Shown in pieces: positions 27,941 to 38,189 of a stretch of DNA of 64,000 bases; the first letter of the stretch is position 1, and the number at the start of each line of letters is the position of its first letter. Below the pieces are notes generated by a model, which was not told the origin of the DNA, searched no databases, and saw only the letters and a program-made list of their open reading frames with translations. The DNA is from Phymorhynchus buccinoides (taxonomy: Eukaryota; Mollusca; Gastropoda; Neogastropoda; Raphitomidae). A program made the position numbers and the translations under genes. The DNA lies in the NCBI GenBank assembly GCA_017654935.2, contig CM065691.1, positions 37,275,053 to 37,339,052 of the forward strand, read 5' to 3'.

Positions 27941-29019
27941 GCCACCCCGAAAACGAACAACAGAGTGAACGAAATAATTTTTCAACTAAAACGAACACCA
28001 AGAAATGACAATGAAATAATATCGATAGGATGACTAACAGCCTTCCCAAGAAACTGAATAGAACAAAGCTAAACACGGAACGAACCCACCAGATAGACAA
28101 GAGTCAGAAAAGGCGGAGTAGGGTAGGCCCAGGTGTGATTGAAAGGCTGGAAAATTTAAGAATGACATATCCGGTGCCCCAAGGGTGCGCGTCATACCCG
28201 GAAGTAAGGGGAGTCACTCCCGCTACTCCCTGCGGTATGGGTGCAGTCCCTTGGGGCCACTTTCGTTTTAGCTATGTGCTAGGGTAAGGTTCCAGGTTGT
28301 TTTAGGCTAATGCAGTTGTTTTGAGTGTTGGTATAGTATGATTAAATTAGATTGGTGGATTTTGATTAATCCTACTATCTATTTAATTTAATACTTACCA
28401 ACACTCAAAACAACTGCATTAGCCTAAAACAACCTGGAACCTTACCCTAGCACATAGCTAAAACGAAAGTGGCCCCAAGGGACTGCACCCATACCGCAGG
28501 GAGTAGCGGGAGTGACTCCCCTTACTTCCGGGTATGACGCGCACCCTTGGGGCACCGGATATGTCATTCATGTAATTTTACAGCCCCGCATCAGGAGGGA
28601 GGCTGGGAGGGAACATTTTTTGTTTTGAGTGTTGGTAAGTATTAAATTAAATAGATAGTAGGATTAATCAAAATCCACCAATCTAATTTAATCATACTAT
28701 ACCAACACTCAAAACAACTGCAGATTACCACCGTGGTGGAGGGTGATGCGTGCCAACTGACACACCAACAACCCCAAAAGCATATCAGTAAAAGAGGGAA
28801 ACACTCCTAAGAGAATCCCCCGAAAGATGTACAACATCCCTGAAAATATGCAAATAAATACCCCCAAACAGTCATGTCAATGATATACCAAAGAACACAG
28901 AGAAAAAACAGAGGCACAAAAAACACCGGAACTCACACTACAAGGAGACCGGGACCTGCGAAACGACCACCTTCTAGATGGAAAAGGAGTCGTCTTCGCC
29001 CTGAGCAGAGATATCCCTC

Positions 29020-30152
29020 AGGTAAAAACTGAAGAAAGGTGTTCTGCGACTTCCAGAACGCTGAGGCCATAACCTTCACAAGAGGGACACCCTTGACTAC
29101 CGCCAGGGAAGAGCTGATGGCCCGCAACTCGTGGGCGCGAATGGGGTTATCAGGTAACCTAACCAGCGAGCGGGCATAGGCCAACTTAATGAGGTCGAGG
29201 AACCAACGGGACACAGTACCCTTAGCCACATCGCTGCAGTACTAGGGATTAAAGGAGACGAACAGGCGACGTTTAGCCCTTCTGAAGGACTTGGTACGAG
29301 CCAGAAGAACGAAGAGCCCTAACGGGGCAGAGGAAGATATCACGATCATCAGGACCCAGAACGGAGCGAAGACTCGAAAAAGAGGCCAAGGGAGAGGAAA
29401 CATCACCAGACTGGTTCTTGCACGGAACTCCGGGAGAAAAGAAAGGGAGACAGACGAGAAGTCCTCCTCGAACTGACATCCTTGGTGAGACCTCTCAGAG
29501 CATGCAAACCACTGAGGCGACGGGAGTGGCGAAAGAAATGAGAAAAAACTGTCTTGAGAGTCAGAAGCTTAAGAGACAACGACTCCAGGGGTTCAAATTT
29601 GTCCCAGAGAAAAGCCAGAACCAAAAAGATGTCCCACTGAGGACACTGGACCGTTCTGGACGGGGCTTGGAGGCGCACAGCGTCCAGGAAGTGAGAAACT
29701 GGCAAAGCCGAGAGATTCCCCGTAAACTTGGAACCTAAAGACAACGAGATCGTGCTAATCAAGACCGCCCTATAACCTGACAAGGTTTGAGAGGAAGAGT
29801 TCCTAGTTCTAAGCAAGTGAGAGAGGAACTCCACGAACTGAACCGTTGAGGGACGAAGCGGGTCAAACTTTCTCTCCTGACAAAACGCAAACCAGGTGGC
29901 CCAGCGAAGATCATACAGATCGTTTGTAGACTTACGCCGAGAGGCGACCAACAGATCCACGGTGCGCGTGGAAAACCCCTGAGAGCGAAGGCCTAGACGG
30001 ACAGCCGCCATGCGACCAGGTTTAGCCTTGAAGGGCAAGGGTGTCCGACCCCGCTTCTTGACTGAAGAAGAGTGGCGGGAGTGAGATTGAGCGGAAGAGG
30101 ACCGTCTTGCGCCATGTCGAGGAGCTCTGGGAACCAATGGCTCGTGGGCCAC
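29020..30152 (-). pseudogene. Element 2 tyrosine recombinase, broken
   Basis: A longer unbroken N-terminal frame than in element 1 runs from 30152 (MAHEPLVPRAPRHGARRSSS) through KPGRMAAVRLGL to LKTVFSHFFRH, where a frameshift removes the first catalytic Arg block. The His-x-x-Arg block (HELRAISSS) survives in another frame. A one-base insertion just before the Tyr changes QFYLRDIS to QFLPEGYL. The stop that kills element 1 near this point is absent here, so the two copies were inactivated independently at this site. Confidence 0.85.
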
Positions 30153-31452
30153 ATTGGTGTGACGAGAATCAAGTCCGGGTGCTCCCGGAGGACTTCTTCA
30201 ACACCCGGGGGATTAGTGCCATCAGAGGGGAGGAATACAACGGCATGCACTTCAGCAAGAAGTGCGAGACAGTGGTGGCGTACAGCTTAGCGGTACGGTA
30301 GCACCTAAGGCCATGGAACTCATACTGAAGATGGCTGCTCTGTACCCAGAAAGGGTATGGGCAGAGATTTCTAGACCTGAGAAGAAAAGCTAAGAATTCG
30401 ACGAATGAACCGAAGAAGGCTTAACGGATAGAACTTCCTGTCACCACAGAAGGCGAACCAAGAGAAAGAGTCCTGAAAAAGTCCGGGAAGGCATCTCTGG
30501 AAAGCACATGGCTGACTATCAAAGCAGTCAGGAGAAGACAAACTCCGCATCGAGTCACCTAGAGCAGCCAAGGCCTGATACATTACGGACTATGAGTGGC
30601 CGGACCGGGCCACTACACACTGCTACGCCCTTTCGAACTGGAAAATATCGATCGAAGGGGCGAGTCTGGGTCAGAAAACAAACTGGACAAGACTAGTTCA
30701 GAATGTCGGGCAAGCAAAGGACCGATGGCGGGATAGAGACAGCTAGTACTAGGATGAGAATCCGCAAGAGCAGCAGATTCAGCCTCTGACCTAGCAAACT
30801 GAGAAACCACGGTACGAATGTGCGACTGCACTTCGTAACCAACTCTACATGCTAAGACCGACGAAAGGGACCCCCGTTGACTGGGTGAAAAACCAGCGGA
30901 GACAATTCGATCGGTTAGGAGGTAAAATAAAAATAAAAAACTGCCTATGAAGTAGGAACAGACAGCAACAGCAACATAGTTGCTATCGCATGACGTCAAA
31001 TCGAACCAGATGACGCGGAAAAGTCCCCACCGAAAAGGAAAACATGTAGACAAAAAGCGAAACAGTGTGCAAACGTGACGATGACACACCTCGACCTAAA
31101 CCATAAAAAACGGTCGGAACGAGACGCCGAAGACCAAAAAGGGGGGGGCCTGAAGGAAGGCAAAAATCACCCCGTCGAACAACTTTAGGTTGAAAGCTGT
31201 GCCGTTCGGTGATCTGACGGCTGAGAAGGGAAGATCATGCTAGCCGGACAGTTAAAGCCAGATCGGGACGGAACCAGTCCGAAACAGGATGACTGGAACG
31301 GCCGAACGAGTCAACAGGTTGAACAACTCATGGTTGAAACCGTGAAAGAAGGAGTGCGCACTCTGACTTCTCTCTGCAAGGGCCTTTGTATACCCAGGCC
31401 AGAGGAAGGAGCTCCGAAATCGACCCCATCAGACTAAGAAAACCGAGGGGAC
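29993..31452 (-). pseudogene. Element 2 RT/MT remnant
   Basis: Only the C-terminal segment (LILVTPMWPTSHWFPELLDM, 29993-30250) is clear. The RT thumb fragment kept in element 1 is mostly deleted. The intervening 30613-31089 stretch matches 24261-24737 of element 1 and has no counterpart in element 3. Confidence 0.7.
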
Positions 31453-31779
31453 AGAAACGGTAGAGAACAGAAGAACAAAAAACCCTTTAAACGGCCTAAG
31501 AGATCGCCGGCCAATTAGAGTCAGAATGGGCCGAAAACGGTCGGAAATTTTTGATAAAACCGGTTGACAGGACCGGTTGAAAAAGTCGGGAATAGAAACC
31601 CGGACTGGGATCGTTCACTCGCGCCCGCGCCCTTCAAGAGAAGGTCCTCCACTTCCTCTGGAGGATCTCCAACGGACAGGATCGCCGTTTCCTGGAAGGC
31701 TCGGCCTCCTGTTGCCACGAGAAGACTGGGAAGGGGGGCCTCAAGGCCTTGAACTGGGGAGGAGGCCTAGAGGAGTATC

Positions 31780-34135
31780 TCACACTCTTAGAGCGGGACG
31801 CGAAGTACCCAGCTCTAAAGGACTTCCTGAAGCCAAAACGAGGGCGAGAGGCCTGTTGCGGACGAAATGGTTGGGACGGGGCTGGTTCAACAGGGCCCGA
31901 TAGATAGCCTTCTGGCTATCAGCTGACTTCCTCTTTGAAGAGGACTCGAGAACTGGGGGAACCGATTCTTCCCCGAACAAGCCCGACTCCGGAAGGGGAA
32001 GAGAGCGCAAAACGCTCCTTTTCCCTGGACGAAAGAGACCTGTTCTGCGCCAGAAAAGAATCCCGGGCCAAGGCACAGGTTTGAACCTTCAAACCAGCCG
32101 TGACATCAGAAAGAACTGAAAAACCGCCGGTGAATCAGAGGCTGATTTGCCTAGAGACTCCGCCAAGGTTTGCACGAGAGAGGTGGCCATGCCACAAGCC
32201 CTGAGAGAACCAGACAGAGATTCCTCGAGAGACTTGAAGGCCGAAGGCTTGAACGTGACGGGAGGAACAGCAGCAGGACCCCAAGGACTCCACCTCCTCA
32301 GAAGAAGGTTTGGAGACGGAGGGGAAGGGCAGGTATTCCGTCGGTAGGGGGACGAAAGGTCTGAATCCAGGTACCAAAAAGGAACCGAACTGAGACGAGG
32401 CCGGCTGAGAACGCCCCAGATTAGCCTCAGCAATCTGTTTCAACGAAAGGACCTTGCCGGTCCTCAACGTGAACTCCGCTTTAACCACCAAATCCTCCGG
32501 GAAGGAGGGGGCTTGGAGAGTCAAGGAGCTCTTGGCCTGCAGAAGAGAGCCAACCGCGTGATCAGTGGCGGACTCCTGATGGGAGGAACGCACAGGTACC
32601 ACGTAAGGGCACGATCGAGACAAAATCTTGAGAAGATTCTGAACCGAGGACTCAGTGAGAGAGTGAGGGACCTCCGACTGAGGGTCCAGTTCCATGTCTG
32701 ACTCAAAGTCGGACTGAAACTCAGAGAATTCCCTGGAGGGGTCTGGCCGTTGAAGCTTCTGATAAGGGCGGCCCAAGAGTCAAACACCACCGGAGGCCAT
32801 GCCTGGCAGAGGGCTCTGCCGGTAGGGAGTGAGAGGATCACTGAACACCGGCCGGAACCGGGAGAACGTGGCGTCCTCCGTGCGAGCGGGACATTCCCGG
32901 TTGACCCAAACCGGAGGAACGAACCGGAAATTCATCATCGGAATTTTCCGGTTCTAGGCGAACCCTTTCCCGGTATGTCCGCGTTGGCCAAGCAACCGGG
33001 AGACAACCGGATGATTACCGGGTAAACACCGGGAGAACCGGAGGAAACGGTCTCGCAACCGGGAAAGGCAAATAACCGGTTGCGGTGGGAAAGCCAAGAG
33101 GCTCCAACCGTGCCATCCCCCGGTATGTCCGCGTTGGCCAAGCAACCGGGAGACAACCGGGAGAAACCGGATGAATACCGGGTGAAACCGGGTAAGCACC
33201 GGGAGAACCGGAGGAAACCGTCTCACAACCGTGAGAAGCGAATTTCCGGTTGCGGTGGGACTGCCAAGAGGCCCCAACCGCGCCAGTGCCAGGATCACTG
33301 GAGAGCCATCCCCCGGGAGGGGGGTATGGACTCTTATCGGTATTGAAGGTGCCCCGCACCGACCGATTTGACTGTCCTGGTAACCTCTCCCTCGAACTGA
33401 GTGGAGGATTTGAGCCCGGACTCAGGAAAGGGAACAGGCCGTTCCCGATCCTGGAGGTACCTCCCAGGTACCACCGGATGATTGCCTGACAGACTGGCCA
33501 GTCTGGTGACAGAGGAGTCACCTCTGTCACTAGGCAAGCTCCCCGGAGGGGAGCCTCTCTGTTCCGTAAACATCAAGCCCACAGGACGGAAACCAGAGGT
33601 GGAAAGGGATTGCCTATCCCTGTTGAGGTCGACGCTGGCCTTAGCGGACAAGGGCCTCCTGGAGGCAAGCCTGTGAACAGAAGAAGGAGAGAGGGCTGCG
33701 CCAGTGACAGTCTCACGTTAGAAGAGACAACTGGCGGCACCCTCTCTGGCCTAAACATAGAACCGAAAAGGAGGAAGATTCTGTCGATGCGAAAGGGAGA
33801 ACCCTGAAACCCGAAGAGTCCAAGTGACGTAGTACAAAGCCTGCGAGTCCAACGGAAAAGGAGAAGGAGCAGAAACCTCCGAAGGGAGAGAAACTGGAAT
33901 GGGCTCCGAAACCGGTTAGGCCGGTGTAACCGAAACGGACTGTGACTGGACGTTAGACGTAGGATTTGTGAGAGGATTAGACGAAAACTTCTTGAGAAGA
34001 TTAAGAGAACCTGCCCAAAGGGTCCCTAGTGAGAGAAGAAGAGTCAACTGACTTGGAAAACAGAAAAACAACCGAAGAGAAACTGCTTTCCCCGAAGTGG
34101 AAACCGAGGGGTGCAAGAAGCCATAATGGCTGACG
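31780..34135 (-). pseudogene. Element 2 gag-like ORF, broken
   Basis: Same protein family as the element 1 gag remnant. It keeps a segment around 31820-31872 that element 1 lost, but lacks about 75 bp around 32108 that element 1 keeps. Frameshifts prevent a full product. Confidence 0.75.
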
Positions 34136-35215
34136 CCACCCCGAAAACGAACAACAGAGTGAACGAAATAATTTTTCAACTAAAACGAACACCAAGAAAT
34201 GACAATGAAATAATATCGATAGGATGACTAACAGCCTTCCCAAGAAACTGAATAGAACAAAGCTAAACACGGAACGAACCCACCAGATAGACAAGAGTCA
34301 GAAAAGGCGGAGCAGGGTAGGCCCAGGTGTGGTTGAAAGGCTGGAAAATTTAAGAATGACATATCCGGTGCCCCAAGGGTGCGCGTCATACCCGGAAGTA
34401 AGGGGAGTCACTCCCGCTACTCCCTGCGGTATGGGTGCAGTCCCTTGGGGCCACTTTCGTTTTAGCTATGTGCTAGGGTAAGGTTCCAGGTTGTTTTAGG
34501 CTAATGCAGTTGTTTTGAGTGTTGGTATAGTATGATTAAATTAGATTGGTGGATTTTTATTAATCCCTACTATCTATTTAACTTAATACTTACCAACACC
34601 TGAAACAACTGCATTAGCGTTAAGCGACCTGGAGCTATACCATAGCATATAGAAAAACGAAAGTAGGCATCTGGCCTTGACCCCTAGCCGGATGTGGGGC
34701 GGGAGTGATCCCCCCTTACCGGTCTAGCAGTGGCTAGGCCAATGAGCGCCTACTTCCGCCATTACAAAATTTTACAGGAAGCATCTTTATTAGTGAGGGA
34801 GGATACAAGGGAGGGTACCTCGTTTGTTTCAGGTGTTGGTAAGTATTAAGTTAAATAGATAGTAGGGATTAATAAAAATCCACCAATCTACTTTAACCAT
34901 ACTGTACCAACACCTGAAACAACTGCAGATTACCAAAGCGGAGGAGGGTAGATGCTTCAATACCCCCAAACCACAGAGTGAGAGCAAGAACCTGGGAGCT
35001 TTTTTCCCACGAACACTCTTCTGAAAAACAGAACCCCTGTACTCCCTTTTTTCCCCCTTAGACAACTAGGTAATCCTAGGCAAAAGGGTTGGGGAAAAAG
35101 GGGGGGTGGGGTGTGTGTGCCCCAATATTGCCCCAAAACATCATTGCAATGATATACCCACTAAAAAACAATATAGGGGGTGGCTGATGGGAGCTTGTCC
35201 CCGTACTCACTGGCT

Positions 35216-36292
35216 TTAGAGGGAGACGGCGGTCTGGGCGACAACTACCTTCCTGATCGTGAAGGAGTCGTCGTCGTGCTGCGTGGAGATGTCCCGCAGG
35301 TAGAAGCTGAGGAAGGTGTTGAGCGACCTCCAGTAAGCGGATGACATTATTTTAACCATGGGCACCCCCTTAACCAGAGCGAGCGAGGCGCTGATTGCGC
35401 GGAGCTCGTGGACCCTGACAGAGCCAGATGGCAGGCTAACTAGAGACTGAGAATAGGAAAGCTTGATACAGTCTAGCAACCATCTAGCAACCGTGTTCTT
35501 CGAAACGTCCTTAGTGTACTTAGGGTTGATGGAGAGAAACAGTCTCCTCCTAGAACCCCTAAAACCCTTGGTTCTGGAGAGATAGGACCTGAGGGAGCGG
35601 ACCGGACAAAGGAAGCGGTCGGAGTCATCCGGACAGAGGATAGTCCTAAGACTGGAGATGGAGAGGAGAGGTGACTCGACATCGCCGGGTTGATTTTTGG
35701 CCCTGAACTCGGGCAGAAAGCAAAGAGAAACCGATGAAAAATCCCCGGCGAACTCCACGTCCCTGGGGAGTCCGCTAAGGGCGTGGAGGCCACTGACCCG
35801 TCTGGTCGATGCCAAAGCAATCAAGAAAACCGTCTTGAGAGTGAGGACTTTGAGGGAAAGGGAAGAGAGAGGTTCACAACGATCCCTTAAATAATTCAAC
35901 ACAAGAAACACGTCCCACTGAGGGACCCGGACAGTCCTCGCCGGGGCCCGTAAACGCACCGCGTCCAGGAAGTGGGAAACCTGCGGAGCGGAAAGCTTAG
36001 AGGTTCGGTCAAAACCCAAAGCTAACGAAATGGTGTTGATGAGAGAGGCCCTGTAGCCAGAAAGGGTCTGAGGAGAGAGGCCCTTAGTTCTGTGCAGATG
36101 TGACAAGAACTCCACAAACTGGACTGTGGAAGGGCGCAGAGCGTCAAATTTCTTGCGCGCGCAGAAAGAGAACCATGCCTTCCAGCGCAAATCGTACAAG
36201 GCATTGGTGGATTGGCGCCGAGAGGTCAGCAGAAGCTCCACGGTTCTCGAAGAGAAGCCCTGTCGCCGGAAACCGAGTTTTATAGTTTCCAT
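35216..36292 (-). CDS. Element 3 tyrosine recombinase
   Basis: A 358-residue protein if it starts at the Met of METIKLGFRRQGF. The frame is open upstream to 38218, but there it only shadows the RT gene, apart from perhaps the conserved PFQAKPGR just before that Met. The catalytic set of tyrosine recombinases is complete: Arg in ASTRRVSGLHAL (164-165), HELRAIS with His 295 and Arg 298, and Tyr 331 in FLSFYLRDIS. In DIRS elements this enzyme integrates a circular DNA copy and leaves no target duplication. The frame differs from both gag and RT, so expression must use internal initiation, frameshifting or a separate transcript; the sequence does not show which. Confidence 0.92.
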   Translation of the reverse strand: METIKLGFRRQGFSSRTVELLLTSRRQSTNALYDLRWKAWFSFCARKKFDALRPSTVQFVEFLSHLHRTKGLSPQTLSGYRASLINTISLALGFDRTSKLSAPQVSHFLDAVRLRAPARTVRVPQWDVFLVLNYLRDRCEPLSSLSLKVLTLKTVFLIALASTRRVSGLHALSGLPRDVEFAGDFSSVSLCFLPEFRAKNQPGDVESPLLSISSLRTILCPDDSDRFLCPVRSLRSYLSRTKGFRGSRRRLFLSINPKYTKDVSKNTVARWLLDCIKLSYSQSLVSLPSGSVRVHELRAISASLALVKGVPMVKIMSSAYWRSLNTFLSFYLRDISTQHDDDSFTIRKVVVAQTAVSL

Positions 36293-38145
36293 GCGGCCAG
36301 GTTTAGCCTGAAAGGGTTTGGATGGCCTAGACCGCTCCTTGGCTGGAGGAGGGTCTTGGGTGTGAGCCCCAGCATGAGGGGGCCGTCCCTGGCCAGAGCC
36401 AGAAGTTCTGGAAACCAGTGTTGAGTCGGCCAATGGGGCGCGACGAGGATCATGTCTGGTCTTTCCAGGAGGCACTTGGCCAAGACTTTCGTGAGCAACG
36501 CAGTCGGGGGGTAGGCGTAAACCGACATCCCCGACCAAGACATCGCAAAGGCGTTGCGGGCCAAGGCCTGAGGGTCCCTGACTGGGGACACGTACAGAGG
36601 TAGACGATTGCTGTACCTCGTGGCAAAGAGATCCACCATGGGCTTGCCCCAGCGTCTCCAGACTGGGGTCAAGGCCCGATGCGCAATCGTCCACTCCGTT
36701 TGAAGCACCTGATGAGAGCGGCTGAGTTGGTCCGCCAGAACATTGAGTTTTCCCGGGACAAACTCCACTGACAGGGAGATCCCGTGGCTGTCGGCCCAAA
36801 CCAGAGTGTCCTCCGCCGTCAGAGACAGGGAGGCTGAGCGGGTGCCCCCCTGACGACGGAGGTACGCCAAGCTGGTCGAGTTGTCTCCGCAGACCGTGAC
36901 CCCCTTTCCCCGAATCGCGGGGAGAAAGTGGATCAGGGCCAGCCGGATGGCTTCCAACTCGAGCCAGTTGATATGGAGACGTGTTTGTGGCTCTGTCCAC
37001 AAGCCCGAGATTTCTTCCGTCTCCATATGGGCTCCCCACCCGCTTAGGGAGGCATCCGTGTGGATGAACAGCTGGGAACCCAAACGACTGATTGGGACCA
37101 TGCTGTTCATCCAACACGGGTCGGTCCAAGCCATGACCGCCGTCCGGAACCAATCCCCCAGAAGGACCTGCTGGTCGAAGAGGGATGGGTCCAGGATGCG
37201 TGCTTTCAACTCCCGTTGCAGTGGCCTTTTGCGCACTCTGCCCAACGGGAGGAGCTCCGCTACCGACTCCATGAGGCCCAAGAGGCTGAGGAGTCGGCGA
37301 AACGTGGTCGACTTCGCTTCTGAGAGGTCGACCACGAGTCTGTTGATGGCCGCGAGCCTGTCCTCGGACGCCGTGACCGTATAGAGCACGGTGTCGAAGC
37401 ACATGCCCATATAGGTGAAGGTCTGAGAGGGGGTCAAATCTGACTTTTTGGAGTTGATGCGGAACCCCAGCCGAAGCGAGAGGTCCACAAGAACCTGAGT
37501 GTGGTCGAGAGAGAGAGCGCGAGAGGCGGCGAGTAAAAGCCAGTCGTCCAGAAAGACTTTCAGCCGCAACCCCTGTGCTCGAGCCAGGGCGGCCAGCTCT
37601 CTGGTCACCTTGGTGAAGATCCAGGGGGCCAGAGAGAGGCCGAATGGAAGAGCGTTGAACTGGAAAGTTTCTCCCTTCCAGACGAAGCGGAGGAACTTTC
37701 TGCGGCAAGGGTGGATAGAGAGATGGAAGTAGGCATCTGTTAAGTCCACCGAGGTTGCCCAGTCGCCTGGGCGGACGAACGAACGGACCGTAGACGGAGT
37801 TTCCATCTTGAATCTGGTTTTGTGAAGAAACTTGTTCAGCGGAGACAGATCCAGAACGGGGCGGAAACCGCCCGACTTCTTCGTGACCGTGAAGAGACGC
37901 GAGTAGAAACCGGGGCCCGGAAGGGGGACCCGAGAGACTGCGCCCTTGGCGATCAGAGAGTCGACTTCTTGTTGCAGAATCGCAAGCCGTTCTGGGTCTG
38001 CCGGAGGCGAGAAGGCGATCGGATTTGCCGAGAGGGGAGGTTCTAGATCGAAGGGGAACCGATACCCTTCCCGCACGACGCCGAGAATCCAGGCGTTGTC
38101 GACAAGAGCGTGCCAAGCGGGATACGCCTGAAACAGGGCATCCAC
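36280..38145 (-). CDS. Element 3 reverse transcriptase, RNase H and MT-like domain
   Basis: A 621-residue frame. RT: FTVTKKSGGFRPVLDL (residues about 85-100), VDLTDAYFHLSIHP with the first catalytic Asp (134), FNALPFGLSLAPWIF, and KVFLDDWLLL with the Asp pair (200-201). RNase H: IHTDASLSGWGAH (Asp 364), NWLELEAI (Glu 398), CGDNSTSLAYL (Asp 421) and NVLADQLSR (Asp 472). The C-terminus, about residues 504-580, has VDLFATRYSNRLPLYVSP, WSGMSVYAYPP and APHWPTQHWFPELL, which resemble the Dam-like methyltransferase domain described in DIRS elements. I am sure of RT and RNase H and less sure of the MT assignment. The start is the first Met in frame; an upstream or frameshift start is possible. It overlaps the recombinase ORF by 13 bp at its end. 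Confidence 0.92.
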   Translation of the reverse strand: MDALFQAYPAWHALVDNAWILGVVREGYRFPFDLEPPLSANPIAFSPPADPERLAILQQEVDSLIAKGAVSRVPLPGPGFYSRLFTVTKKSGGFRPVLDLSPLNKFLHKTRFKMETPSTVRSFVRPGDWATSVDLTDAYFHLSIHPCRRKFLRFVWKGETFQFNALPFGLSLAPWIFTKVTRELAALARAQGLRLKVFLDDWLLLAASRALSLDHTQVLVDLSLRLGFRINSKKSDLTPSQTFTYMGMCFDTVLYTVTASEDRLAAINRLVVDLSEAKSTTFRRLLSLLGLMESVAELLPLGRVRKRPLQRELKARILDPSLFDQQVLLGDWFRTAVMAWTDPCWMNSMVPISRLGSQLFIHTDASLSGWGAHMETEEISGLWTEPQTRLHINWLELEAIRLALIHFLPAIRGKGVTVCGDNSTSLAYLRRQGGTRSASLSLTAEDTLVWADSHGISLSVEFVPGKLNVLADQLSRSHQVLQTEWTIAHRALTPVWRRWGKPMVDLFATRYSNRLPLYVSPVRDPQALARNAFAMSWSGMSVYAYPPTALLTKVLAKCLLERPDMILVAPHWPTQHWFPELLALARDGPLMLGLTPKTLLQPRSGLGHPNPFRLNLAAWKL

Positions 38146-38189
38146 GCTGGACGCAACGACGCCTGCCGGTTCCCGGCAGCGCGCGGGCC

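Larger units (their letters stand above)
22218..28353 (-). mobile_element. DIRS-type retrotransposon, element 1 (defective)
   Basis: Bounded by ATT at 22218-22220 and at 28351-28353. Inverted terminal repeats run from about 22263 and end at about 28330 (AACACTCAAAACAACTGCAT and complement). The internal complementary region at about 22487-22590 reads CCACC-AAT-CTAATTTAATC at 22542-22560, the complement of the two outer edges joined. Remnants of gag, RT and tyrosine recombinase lie on the minus strand with frameshifts and deletions. It is about 6.1 kb long. Confidence 0.9.
28351..34547 (-). mobile_element. DIRS-type retrotransposon, element 2 (defective)
   Basis: Nearly identical to element 1 and joined to it and to element 3 through shared ATT triplets (28351-28353 and 34545-34547). 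Internal complementary region at about 28620-28725 with AAT at 28680-28682. It differs from element 1 by small indels: it keeps about 200 bp lost from element 1 near 24183, lacks about 140-170 bp of RT remnant after 31453, and lacks about 75 bp of gag after 32108. Confidence 0.9.
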
